From Rhynochetos jubatus (Eukaryota > Chordata > Aves > Eurypygiformes > Rhynochetidae): a stretch of 64,000 nt of DNA. The position numbers and the translations under genes are program-made. Below are positions 11,301 through 19,907 of the stretch, in pieces. Below the pieces are notes generated by a model, which worked only from the letters and a program-made list of their open reading frames with translations, made no database searches and was not told where the DNA came from. The stretch lies in the NCBI GenBank assembly GCA_027574665.1, contig CM050668.1, forward strand, positions 7,960,001-8,024,000, in the 5' to 3' direction. Within the stretch, counting starts at the first letter, position 1, and every line of letters starts with the position of its first letter.

Positions 11301-12737
11301 GGGAGGTATTCAGTAAATTTAGTCTGGTTTTTGAGTACCAATTTCTGATCCCAAAGCAACTTATCTCCCTCCTGTCCACAGTCTTTGACCTCTTACCCCT
11401 TACCGCCTCTTCCCTCCCATTCTAACCTGCACTTCACATCTGTAAGTGCTGCAAAGAAAACCACCAGTATTGGTCATCTGTGACGCAAAAGACTTGCATT
11501 GCACATCTAAATTGGGTGAACATATGGGTTGTGGTGATCAGACTACAGTGGCAGCAGGTCCACTCAGCAGTGGGCTGCCTTTCCCAGCCAGGCAGCGGTG
11601 GTGGTGGGTCACTGGACTGGCTCCTTACAGCAGGAGATCCTTAGCCACAGAGCTGTCTTCGTAGCTGTTTCGTAACGCTTCCACCCCCTTCCCTCACATG
11701 GCTCTGAGAGCCAGGCTCTGTGGGTGTAGAGGAGTTTTTGGCTCTGGAGTTCAGCACTCAGCCTAACAGATGTTCCCAGCCTTCGTGAAGGCCAAGTAGG
11801 AGAGGAGGGAGGCAATCAGTTGGACCACCCTGGAGTCCCTTCCCATGTGTCTGAGCTTGCAGTGGATGTATTTCTTTAGCCTGCTTTCTCCTCCTTTTAA
11901 AAATGAACAACTCGGGAGCATTTGCCTAAAGTCACACTGCTGTGGCTGAGTGGAGTTCCTGAATTACCCAAGTGTGGCACGTCCAGATTTCCCTAAGTGT
12001 GGACATGAGGGTTATGCTCCCTCAAAGAGCCAGCTCCTCTCTGACACTACCACCACAGTGTACCACAGCAAGGGCAGTTACCAGGATACGTCTGTGATCT
12101 CTTGCCCTAGAACCAGGCATCTCTCCTCTCCCTGAGCTCTAAGGAAAGTCTTGCGTTTGTAGGCTCTGCTTCCCTTGAGTCTGAAGGCAGCTTTAAGTGA
12201 AGGAGCTTCATCTACTCTAGTGAGCTGGGTCTGCTTAGCATCAAAGCAGAAACTGCCTTAGGCCAGGTTGAGCTTTTGCCTCGTTCGAGTCCTTGCTGTT
12301 GAGTGAAGGGGCGGATTCTCTTCCTGCTGTCTGGATTATGCACTGTTCGGTTATGCCCTTTCTGCTGCTGAACAGGTGGGCTGAGGCTACAGTCTCCTCA
12401 CTGCTAGTGAGGCCTCTCTCGCTGTCCTTCCAAAGGTCTGTGTGCCTCGGTGAATGGAGAAGGGGAATATGTCACAGCTCCGTGCATGAGCATGTCTGCT
12501 GCTGAATCTTCTTTTCTCTGGGTTTTCAAGATGGCACTTCCATTGGCGCAAGTTCCCTTGAAACCAACTGGCATGCTAAGCAGAAGGAGGCTGAGAAGTA
12601 GGAACTGTCAGGTGCAAAGTACCAGTGTGAGGAATAATCCACTCTTGTGTCTGATCCAGGTGACTGTGCCCGGTGAGGTGGTGGATGTCGCGTGTGGAGT
12701 GGATCATATGGTAAGCATGCTTAAGTCTTTTACCTAG
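2255..12737 (+). CDS. RCC1L: RCC1L (WBSCR16), RCC1-like mitochondrial protein, last nine coding exons
   Basis: Joined exons 2255-2378, 3224-3290, 4301-4352, 6282-6366, 7376-7557, 8439-8523, 9580-9753, 11038-11123 and 12660-12737 give one continuous 310-residue reading frame with AG/GT at every junction and matching phases. The protein carries RCC1 beta-propeller blade signatures: VSCGRAHSLVLT, VVCGQDHSLF, CGWGADGQTGLGHYN, FGWGNSEYLQLAS, AACGGTGN, WGYGILGKGPN, RCGLSHFAALT, FVWGKNLRGCLG and DVACGVDHMV. It aligns residue by residue with human RCC1L (about 464 aa, from memory) from GYEYVLEPSP to the C-terminus KSF-x-stop, so about 150 N-terminal residues (mitochondrial presequence and first blades) lie upstream of the window. 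RCC1L is a mitochondrial matrix/inner-membrane RCC1-family protein, reported in a pseudouridine-synthase module acting on 16S rRNA and mitoribosome assembly, and as an exchange factor for OPA1. It converges on CASTOR2. No break is seen. Confidence 0.95.
3224..3290 (+). CDS. RCC1L: RCC1L exon (FTMGNNSYGQCGRKV)
   Basis: Acceptor GTTGTTTTTCAG and donor ACAG|GTGAGA. It encodes VFTMGNNSYGQCGRKVVEDETY, one blade motif with the RCC1-type G-N-N-x-Y-G-Q-C-G pattern. Phase 1 in, phase 2 out; the split Ser codon is completed in the next exon. Confidence 0.93.
4301..4352 (+). CDS. RCC1L: RCC1L short exon (SESYLIHQLKEFDSRVVQ)
   Basis: A 52-nt exon with acceptor GGTGTCCAG and donor CAG|GTAAGA. It matches human SESHRVHRMQDFDGQVVQ (from memory) with several substitutions, making it the most divergent exon in the set. 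It is too short to show as an ORF, but phases on both sides require it. A CR1 copy starts about 100 bp downstream. Confidence 0.9.
4455..4999 (+). mobile_element. CR1 LINE, 3' part with internal deletion
   Basis: It matches the CR1 3' region: the segment ending AGTTTTCACTAACCATCTGA, then GCAAGTTTGCAG, CAGTGACAGGACAAGAGGCA, AACATCAGGAAACAG, CACAGGTTGCCCAGAGAGG and the terminal TCAACCAGTCTGATTCTGT. About 300-350 bp of the usual element seem to be missing near 4707, where GACCGGCTGGCTCTGTG joins TAAATACCTGGAAGG. It lies in the RCC1L intron after exon 4301-4352, same orientation as the gene. Heavily diverged, so old. Confidence 0.85.
6282..6366 (+). CDS. RCC1L: RCC1L exon (VVCGQDHSLF ... GWGADGQTG)
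   Basis: Acceptor TTGTGTGCAG and donor ACAG|GTAGGA. It encodes the CGQDHSLF blade strand and the CGWGADGQTG loop. The residues between them read RTKNGGVYA where human has LTDKGEVYS (from memory), a local divergence in an otherwise conserved blade. Confidence 0.94.
7376..7557 (+). CDS. RCC1L: RCC1L exon (LGHYNITSVPTK ... SVTETTQ)
   Basis: Acceptor TTTTTCCTTCCAG and donor CACAG|GTCAGT. It encodes 60 residues including LGHYNIT, GVNIIQVSSYGDCCLAVS and FGWGNSEYLQLASVT, the longest coding exon of this gene in the window. Confidence 0.95.
7935..7995 (+). mobile_element. Possible CR1 tail remnant
   Basis: GGTCCGATGACCCCTGGAAG followed by TCCCTTCCAGCCAACCTGTA resembles the last 45 bp of a CR1-type tail (…GATGACCTCCAGAGGTCCCTTCCAACC…). 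Too short for certainty. Confidence 0.4.
8439..8523 (+). CDS. RCC1L: RCC1L exon (VNVPRHLPF ... AACGGTGN)
   Basis: Acceptor CCTCATGCAG and donor ACGG|GTGAGT. It encodes VNVPRHLPFKVGKIKEAACG followed by GTGNLVLT, the next blade with its conserved A-C-G-G-T-G turn. Confidence 0.94.
9580..9753 (+). CDS. RCC1L: RCC1L exon (WGYGILGKGPN ... CGLSHFAALT)
   Basis: Acceptor TTGTAATACAG and donor ACAA|GTAAGT. It encodes EEGNVFAWGYGILGKGPNLI, then ETAVPEMIPPSLFG, then RCGLSHFAALT. The stretch WGYGILGKGPNL is identical to the human protein as I recall it. Confidence 0.95.
9754..11037 (+). other. RCC1L intron
   Basis: An intron of about 1.3 kb. I see no exon or recognisable repeat. It ends in a long pyrimidine tract (11011-11030) before the CAG acceptor. 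Confidence 0.7.
11038..11123 (+). CDS. RCC1L: RCC1L exon (RGELFVWGKNLRGCLG)
   Basis: A strong polypyrimidine tract followed by TGTACAG, and donor AGG|GTAAGG. It encodes NRGELFVWGKNLRGCLGTGR then MEDQYFPWR. Confidence 0.95.
11890..11965 (-). mobile_element. MIR-like SINE relic
   Basis: CCTTTTAAAAATGAACAACT, then TTGCCTAAAGTCACACTGCT and GGCTGAGTGGAG resembles reverse-complement MIR (CATTTTACAGATGAGGAAACT … TTGCCCAAGGTCACACAGCT … GGCAGAG). In an RCC1L intron. Confidence 0.5.
12660..12737 (+). CDS. RCC1L: RCC1L terminal coding exon
   Basis: Acceptor CTGATCCAG. It encodes VTVPGEVVDVACGVDHMV then SMLKSFT and TAG at 12735-12737. The C-terminus matches the human end ACGVDHMVTLAKSFI closely, so this is the true last coding exon. 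Confidence 0.95.
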   Translation: MTVPGEVVDVACGVDHMVSMLKSFT

Positions 12738-14040
12738 TAAAGCTGCTGGGCCTCAGCACTGCGCTAGGAAGATGGGGAACGTGGTGATGAGCTTCTTGGA
12801 AAGGAAGACTCCTTCTGTGAAGCCAAGCAAGAAGTGACGGTGAGCAGAGACAGCCGTAGCAGTGCCTGGCTGTGTTCTCATCTCCTCAACGTTGAAGCGC
12901 TCTGCCCTGGCTGCAGGAAGGAAATGCGTTCCCTGAGGAGAGTGGAAATGCAAGGAGTGCTCTGGCTGGATCTTGAGCTCCCAAAGACTCTGGGGCCCAG
13001 CCCACAGCTGGTGGGTCCCTTGTGCCTACGGATGAAGCACATCTCCCTCAGGGAAGACTGGCACGAGATGCAGTCTGTAGCAGAGGACATTAATGTATGG
13101 ATGCTTTCCCTGTCACCAGCTCTGGGGTGTCAGTGTTGGGCTGAGCCAGACTATTTCTCAAGGGAAAGGGGTTTTTTAGACCCACTTTATTGTGGAAGGA
13201 AAGGCATGCTGGCTGCTGGAGTCTAGCACAGCTGTCCTCAGTGTCCACCGCCAGCTGCCCTCTGCCCTGCCCGCTGTTCCCTGCAGAAGCTGGATGCACA
13301 GCCAGTGGCCTGGAGCCAGTGGTGTGCTCTTATCCCAGGCTGTTGCTGGCTTTCCGTGTGGACTCTGAAGACCAAACACCCAAGGAACACCTTTGTTAAA
13401 CTGGAAGAGTGAGAACTTGTTGGCAGGGAGAAAGTACGGTTAAATAAGACAGCATGGAGAGAGAAATTGTAGGCTGCCTGCGCTGCTGCTGCCGTGGAAG
13501 GATAGCAGCCAGTCTGGCCTAGTTACGGAGGTAGGCTGGAAACAAAGCTCCCTCTTGGCTACCTGCAGGGTCGTGGCCAGGGAGTGGACGTGAGCCGCGC
13601 TCACCGTTCATCCAGTACTTCATGTGCTGATCACAAACCACTGCCCTTGATTTTTCTGGGGAGCCCCTGCACTCTTTCTGCCCGCAGGGGTTGGTGGCTC
13701 TCGGTTGCAAAGAGCCCCGTTCGGTAGTGCCTAGCGGGGAAGGAGTCTTCCTGCGCAAGCAGCAGAGCCTTGTTTCTTGGTACCGTCCTAGCAGAGGAGT
13801 CGTGGGGAGCGCGTTCAGCACGCAGCGGGCCGGTGGAGATGGGGTGCCGCGGCTCTGCGCACCTGTAGCAGGCACTGAGCAAATCTCACACCCAGGTGTG
13901 GACAGCCGCCTCCTGTGAAATACTCCAGGCATCAGGCAGAGTTGTATCGCTCCTCTCTGTGTGGGGTATTTCTGCTGTGTAAATGATTTTGGCAAAATCC
14001 AAGGTAATATTTTTTTAATAAAGTGATTATGAAGTCTTTA
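12738..14040 (+). other. RCC1L: RCC1L 3' untranslated region (inferred)
   Basis: The stretch runs from the RCC1L stop codon to just past an AATAAA signal followed by a T-rich segment. Open frames on either strand here show no family resemblance. The 3' end is inferred from the first good poly(A) signal; a second AATAAA at 14833-14838 could give a longer form. Confidence 0.6.
14017..14022 (+). terminator. Poly(A) signal AATAAA, likely RCC1L
   Basis: AATAAA follows a T7 run and is followed by GTGATTATGAAGTCTTT, a downstream U/GU-rich pattern. It lies 1.3 kb after the RCC1L stop on the same strand. Confidence 0.6.
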
Positions 14041-16939
14041 TCAGCAGTAATGGGGACATTCTTGAGCTTGGCTTCACACGAGCTGCACTCTGCATTTAAA
14101 CTTAGGCGTTTTGGGACGGGCAGCCTGTCAGCTGAGACACCTCTGTACCTGCAGGACTGATACGGGTGTGGGCAGGCGCTGTGCCCACAACCCCGGGGAC
14201 GCCCTATGCTCACATTTCGGCTCCGTTTGCTAAAATTCCCTATCAATCAAATCTGTTGCGTAATTACCAAAACTCGGGGTAAACTCTGCCTTGAAGAAAT
14301 AAGTCTTGAAGGGCTTTGCATAAAGTAGAGGAAGGGTGAAGGAAGGTGCCCGGAAATGGAGACAGGTGTACGGGTTGTTGCCGTTAGTGTGTAGCTGGTA
14401 TTGCTGTGGCTGGGGCAGAACAAGCCGAAAGCTGCTGTTAGATTGTGACGGGCCTTGCCTGCTGTGAATTCCCGTTAAGTTCGCTTGAATTTACACCTTA
14501 TTCGACATGCGACTTGGGCAGCTTGAGCTGCCCAAACGTGTCTTGTTGGGAGTACTCCTGGGGGTATCTGTGCCCTTTTAACGTGCGGAAGTTTATCAAA
14601 GCGTTGAAAACAGATAGGAAAAACCCCGTGTTAAGAAAGGTGTTGCAGACAGCTCCCCCCGAGGATGCTGCTGTGTGGGGAGGGCTGTGCAGGATGGGTG
14701 CTGGGGAGCGCTGCAGGCTTTTGGCTGCTCTTCACAGCTGTTTCCCGGTGCCGACGGGGACTGGGCCTTTGGGAGAGCCGGGATGCGAATTAATGCCGTG
14801 TCGTACCTGGTTGGGTTGCAGTCTTGCTGTACAATAAATTGCAAAACCTGCGTGTTAATTAGATGCCAGCAAGGTCTTTAGCCCTACGCAGCAGTGTTGT
14901 ACGGCTTGGTGCAGCGGGAGTGCTGCCGCTTTCTGTACAGCGGCCTTGGGCGTTCTCACACCTGGCGCTCCGTGGGAGCGAGGTCAGGGCAGAGAGCCGA
15001 TGGGCTGCAGACACCAGCCCCGGCCCTTGTTTGGGTTAAAGCGGGGTGCCAGGTGCTCACCAAGCTGCTCTCTCACTCCCATCAGCAGGACAAGGGGAGA
15101 AAATACGATGGGAAACCCATGGGCTGAGGTGAGGGCAGGCAGATCGCTTCCCAGTTACCATCACGGGTGCTCTTCAGGCAGCAAGAGTGTGGCCGAAGTT
15201 GTGCTCCGAACTGTGGTGGGCTTGTTGCCCTCCTGCCCTGCCTCCAGCCAGTCTCGTGTCGCAGCTGAGGCGCCGGGTGCGGAGCTCGTAGTTCCCTGGG
15301 CTGGAGCAGCAGTTCCCGAGCTGCTGCTCATGCTCTGCTCTTGCGCCAGCAGGAGCCTGGGAGTGCAGGGACAGCTGTGCTGGGCCAGAGCTGAGCCCTT
15401 TCCTCTGCCCGCTGGGGAAGGAAGTCTTAAGTGGCAGAAGGTTCCTTGGGGTGGTAAGAGAAGGATGTTGTCTGCAGTGATGTGTTTTCTAGCATCATCC
15501 TGCGAATGTTGCAATGCAGGTGGAAAGAGGTTGGCGTTGGCAGGCCCAGCTGCTGTCTGCGGCCGGGGCAGGGAGGACGGTGACCAGCGCCCGCTGGGCT
15601 GCGTCCTGCCCTGTAGCCCTGCAGTCCAAATATGTGTCAGGAAAGCCTCTGCACTTGCATGGCATTGTGGCATGCACAGCTCGTCCCCGTGGGAAGCCTG
15701 GGCACAGCAGCGCGTGCTGTGGAGGGGGAAACTGAGGCAGGGGAGAGCCAGCACTGTCCTTGGCTCTGGCTGCCAGGACAGGTGGCACAAAGTGTCTGCA
15801 AAATGTGATCTTACAAAGGGGGTTCCCCGTGTGGGGGCAGCCAGAACGCACCCCACTAAAAGGAGCCCTTTCAGTGGCGTGTTGCTTCTCGCTGCGAGCA
15901 GCCGGAAGAGACGGGAGACTTTCCCTTCCCAATGTTTTGTGTCCTTCTGAGCCCGGCTGACAGTTGGCCTGGCCTCGCTCCTCCCAGCTGGGCGGTGGGT
16001 TCAGTCCAAAGCAGACAGCTGACCCCTCCGGCTGTGGGGCTGGTGGAGTGCTGGCTCTGGAGCCCACCGGCACTGGGCTGCTCCAGGAATGGAACCTTTT
16101 GCTGCAGCCTGTGAGGAGCAGAAGCCTGGCTGGGCAGGCGCCGGAGCGGCCGCGGGCTGGAGCTGTCGTTCCCAGACCCTGGGCCGGGCTGTGCTGCCAC
16201 GTTGCTAAACAAGACTTGTCATTTGTAAAACCACCTTTGTCTCTTGCTGAAGGAGGGGACCCTCAAGGCTGAATTTGGTCAGGCTTCGGGCACTTCTCCC
16301 AGCCGCCGTGATCGAGAGGGTGTGTGCAGGCTGCGCGGCACCGGCGAGCACGAGCGGGCCGTAGACAGGAGCGTCTCTGATGTGCGGCATCCGGACACGT
16401 CGCCGGCTGCAGCAGGGAAGCGCGCGGTGTCCTCCGGTGAGTGCAGCCTCTGGAGAGGGTGAGGGGTGGGCACTGGTGACCGCTGGCACTTAGAGGGAGC
16501 TGCCCCATCTAAAAAGTCTTAACAACCACAAAATAGCTTCACTGGCCTTGACGAGGAGCCAGATGTGCCTGCAACCCGTGGCTCTGGTCCACGTGGCCAC
16601 GTGGCCCACTGGGAAAAACCACCCTGAAAAAAGAGCGGAGTTCCGTTTTCAACAGCCCTTCCCCAGCCTGGCCAGCTCCCCCGGGGGCTGTGCTGCTGCG
16701 GCTTGTGTGCTGAGCTCAGCGTTTTACCCCTGCGTGCTGCAGGGAGTCGCCACACAACCCACCCCCACTGCGCCCCCCGCCCCACAGGGCTGCGCCCACT
16801 GATCGCAGTGGGTCCGTCCTGTGCCCGATGGTCTCCAAGAGCAGGTGGCAAATTGGGGAACACAGAGACAGGGATGAGCTGGGGCCAGATGTGTTTGGGG
16901 ATTGTGTTGGGGCTGCTGGATAGAGGAAGACCTGAGGGT
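14041..16939. other. GC-rich intergenic DNA between convergent genes
   Basis: The stretch is GC-rich with dense CpG, especially 16120-16440. Long open frames occur on both strands, the longest 334 codons at 14946-15950 (+), but they overlap each other on opposite strands, are Cys/Ser/Gly/Pro-rich and show no domain. I read them as chance frames in stop-poor GC-rich DNA. Confidence 0.55.
14833..14838 (+). terminator. Alternative poly(A) signal AATAAA
   Basis: A second AATAAA on the + strand (context GCTGTACAATAAATTGC) 2.1 kb after the RCC1L stop. It could serve a longer transcript. Confidence 0.35.
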
Positions 16940-16944
16940 GTGAC

Positions 16945-17991
16945 TGTAAATGTCCCTGCTGGATAAGGGACTGGCTGGGTGGTCGCACTCAGAGAGTGGT
17001 GGTCAATGGCTCAGTGTCTGAGTGGAGACCAGTAACGAGCGGCGTTCCTCAGGGGTCGGGGCTGGGACTGCTTAATGTTTTTGTCAGTGACATGGATGAT
17101 GGGATCGAGCAGTTTGCTGGTGACACCGAGCTGTGTGGTGCAGTGACACGCTGGAGGGAAGGGATGCCATCCAGAGGGACCTGGACAGGCTGGAGAGGTG
17201 GGACTGTGCCAACCTCATGGAGTTCAGCAAGGTCAAGTGCAAGGTCCTGCACATGGGTCAGGACAATCCCAAGCACAAGGACAGTCTGAGCAGAGAATGG
17301 GTCGAGAGCAGCCCTGAGGAGAAGGGCTTGGGTGTACTGGTGGGTGAAAAGCTGGACTGGAGCCGGCAGTGTGCGCTGGCAGCCCAGAAAGCCAACCGGA
17401 TCCTGGGCTGTATCCGGAGCAGCGTGGCCAGCAGGGCGAGGGTGGGGATTCTCCCCCTCTACTCTGCTCTCGTGAGACCCCCACCTGGAGTTCTGCATCC
17501 AGCTGTGGGGCCCCCAACATAAGAAGGATATCAACCAATTGGAGTGACTCCGGAGGGGGCCACGGAGGTGCTCTGAGGGCTGGAACCCCTCTGCTATGGG
17601 GAACAGGCTGGGAGAGTTGGGGGTTTCAGCCTGGAGAAGAGAAGGCTCTGGGGAGACCTTATAGCACCTTCCAGTGCCTGGGGGGCTACAAGAAAGCTGG
17701 GGGGGACTTTTTACAAGGGCCTGTAGTGACAGGACAAGGGATAACGGGTTTAAAGTGAAAGGGAGATTTAGATTGGACATCAGGAAGAAATTCTTCCCAG
17801 AGAGGGTGGGGGTCACTGGGACAGATTCCCAGAGAAGCTGTGGGTGCCCCATCCCTGGGAGTGTCCAAGGCCAGGCTGGATGAGGCTGGGAGCACCCTGG
17901 GCTAGTGGAGGGTGTCCCTGCCCATGGCAGGGGGGTGGAACTGGATGGTCTGTAAGGTCCCTTCCAACCCCAACCATTCCGTGTTTCTGTG
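16945..17991 (+). mobile_element. CR1 LINE, about 1.05 kb 3' fragment with part of the RT domain
   Basis: The 5'-truncated copy retains the end of the reverse transcriptase reading [29 protein letters not shown] and then the standard CR1 tail (GCGTGGCCAGCAGG, AGATTTAGATTGGACATCAG, CCCATGGCAGGGGGG, GGTCCCTTCCAACC, ending near TTCTGTG). The catalytic FADD box reads FAGD. The CPMR-like tail and low divergence in the last 400 bp suggest a younger copy than the one at 4.5 kb. Confidence 0.92.
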
Positions 17992-19790
17992 CCAGGCTCC
18001 AGCAGCAGGCCTGTCGCAGTGCCCTGCCCTGTGCTGCTCCGTGTCTAGGCGATAGCTGAGAGAAATGTTATATTTAAGAAAAAAGCTCAGAAAATAGAAA
18101 AATAAATCACTGTCCCCTGTGCCACCCCGTACCCATCAAAGCCACAACCTGAGCAGTTTCTGCAGCCTCCCCGAGCCGCAGCCCTGCCCCGCTGCCGTGC
18201 CCCCGGGCCGTTAGGGGTACGTGCTGGAAGGCAACGTTCTTCATCATTTTGTCCTTCACAGCATGGCCAATATGCCAGCCCAAAATACACCTGCATCCCT
18301 AAATATACCTGCAGCGGGGGGAGTGCAGGCCAGGGGTGCACACGGGGAGCAGCTCAAATTAGAACCGAAATAACCTCTTTGATTTGGCATTGATTACAAG
18401 AGTAATTTGCCCTCCAGACACCACCACGCTCCGGCTTTGGCTTAGAAACAGCCTGACAGCACCTCGGGACGAGACCCTGGCGTGGAGCCGGGCAGCCCCC
18501 CTCACGCCCCGGGGTGGGGAAGGGGCGCCAGGGTCCTGCCCAAACGCCCTGTCCGCACCCCGCCGAGCTGAGGGGCTGCCGGCAGTTCCCAGCAGGAGAC
18601 ATGGTTCCCGTGGCCCCCGGGAGCCCCCGCACGGTGAGGCTGGGCTGTGGGCAACCTGCCCGCCTGGGGCTGGCGCGCAGGGAAGCCCGAGGGACGGGAC
18701 TTGGGCTGGGCACCTGCCGCATCCCAGCGAGCGCTACAGGAGCCCTCAAAAACCAGTGACTCGGAGAACTGAGGGGGAGCCTGCAGCATTCCAAATACTC
18801 CTGAAATAACGTTGCTTCGGCATGACGCATCAGAACCCGTGTTTTGGAGCATTTTTTGCAAGGGGCTGCAGCCCCTCCCGCCCCATGCCCAGCACGAGCC
18901 ACCCCCACGCTAAAGCCTCTCGGGGTGCGCCGTGTTTTAGGGGTCCAGGCGCCAGTACCAGCCTAAACCCAGCGTTTAGCCCAAGCCACCCGTTGCTTTT
19001 GCGGGTAGAGCTGCTCTCCCATGGCAGGGTGAGTGTTGGTTTGTATTTTTTAACGGATTAAACCCTCGAGGCAACGCGCTGTGGCGAGGCCATGTTCCAG
19101 AGCAGCTATCCCACGCTGAATTCTTACGTGCCTGCTCCTACGCTTGACCAGAGGAGTCAAAAATGGGTTACGCTGCACTGAAAAGGTCATTTTCTTGCCC
19201 ACAGGTTACATGGACGCGCCGCTTCCCTTTAAACCTCCTGTATGAATGGTCGGAACTGGGATGGGGTGATGGTACACCTAATGATGTCACTGCTGGGTCT
19301 CGCAGGCTGCAGCCAGGTTCTTCAGCTCCTCCTTGCCGAGCCGCGTGCGGCAGCGGCACTGCGGCCGCGGTGCTGACCGAGCCCCGGGCAGCTGCCACTG
19401 CCCGGGAAGGGGCCGGGAGGCGATGGCGGTGAGAACCCCGCCGGGGCGCGGGCTCGGGTGACGCCCTGCTGGGGCCCGCCAGGCTCCCGGGCGGCTCCCA
19501 CCCTTCTGCGAGCAGGGACAAGTTGTGTCTGGCAAAGACCCCAGCGATACCCCACCGACTCCTTATTTTAAGGGAAGAGGATGGGGCAGGCTGGGAGGCT
19601 CCCACGGAACCGCGGCGGGATGGAGAAGACGGTGGTGGGTGCCATCCCTGGGGGTTAAAACACACCCCGGGAGACCGGAGAGCCTCGGGGGTGTCTGCTG
19701 ACCCCCCAGCTGGCTGTCCGTAGGCAAAGGGCACTGGTGGGAGTGGCTGTGGGTCGGAAGAACGAGCTCTGTCTTACAGACACGGCCAAG
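17992..19790. other. GC-rich intergenic DNA with CpG-dense block
   Basis: Intergenic sequence between the long CR1 copy and the probable CASTOR2 3' end. It includes a CpG-dense block near 19337-19465, listed separately. No protein-coding exon could be supported. Confidence 0.5.
19337..19465 (+). promoter_or_regulatory. Small CpG-island-like block with ATGGCG|GTGAGA
   Basis: By hand count there are about 20 CpG in some 130 bp, including GCGGCCGCGG and CCGGGGCGCGGG, far denser than the flanks. An ATG at 19423 is followed at once by a consensus donor (ATGGCG|GTGAGA). This resembles a first exon and promoter on the + strand, pointing into the CASTOR2 3' end. No downstream exon was identified, so the call is tentative. 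Confidence 0.3.
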
Positions 19791-19796
19791 CTCTGC

Positions 19797-19802
19797 TTTA
19801 TT
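19797..19802 (-). terminator. Poly(A) signal AATAAA (minus), CASTOR2 candidate
   Basis: Reads GCTGAAAATAAAGCAGAGC on the minus strand; the last of the three clustered signals before GC-rich intergenic DNA. Confidence 0.4.
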
Positions 19803-19848
19803 TTCAGCCGTTTGATCAGTACGAAAGCAGCCAGCCTATGTTTCATTT

Positions 19849-19854
19849 TTTATT
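19849..19854 (-). terminator. Poly(A) signal AATAAA (minus), CASTOR2 candidate
   Basis: Reads AAAGAATAAAAAATGAAAC on the minus strand, after CTTTGTAAAGTGTTAATT. This is the best-looking 3'-end context of the three. Confidence 0.45.
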
Positions 19855-19901
19855 CTTTTTCATTTTAATTAACACTTTACAAAGTACAAAATATACTGTC
19901 A

Positions 19902-19907
19902 TTTATT
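19902..19907 (-). terminator. Poly(A) signal AATAAA (minus), CASTOR2 candidate
   Basis: TTTATT on the + strand, reading GAAATAAATGAC on the minus strand. It is the first of three clustered signals in the AT-rich block after the GC-rich CASTOR2 3' flank. Confidence 0.4.

Noticed and set aside
15721-15745. GGGGGAAACTGAGGCAGGGG as another MIR relic
   Set aside because: Only one MIR word (AAACTGAGGC) matches and the neighbouring blocks are absent; too short to support.
14946-15950. 334-codon open frame on the + strand in GC-rich DNA
   Set aside because: Low-complexity Ser/Cys/Gly/Trp-rich composition, no domain, and equally long frames on the opposite strand (15161-15856, 15495-16073). Stops are rare in this GC-rich DNA, so chance explains it.
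17049-17852. 267-codon minus-strand frame
   Set aside because: Antisense of the CR1 3' region, which often stays open in this orientation.
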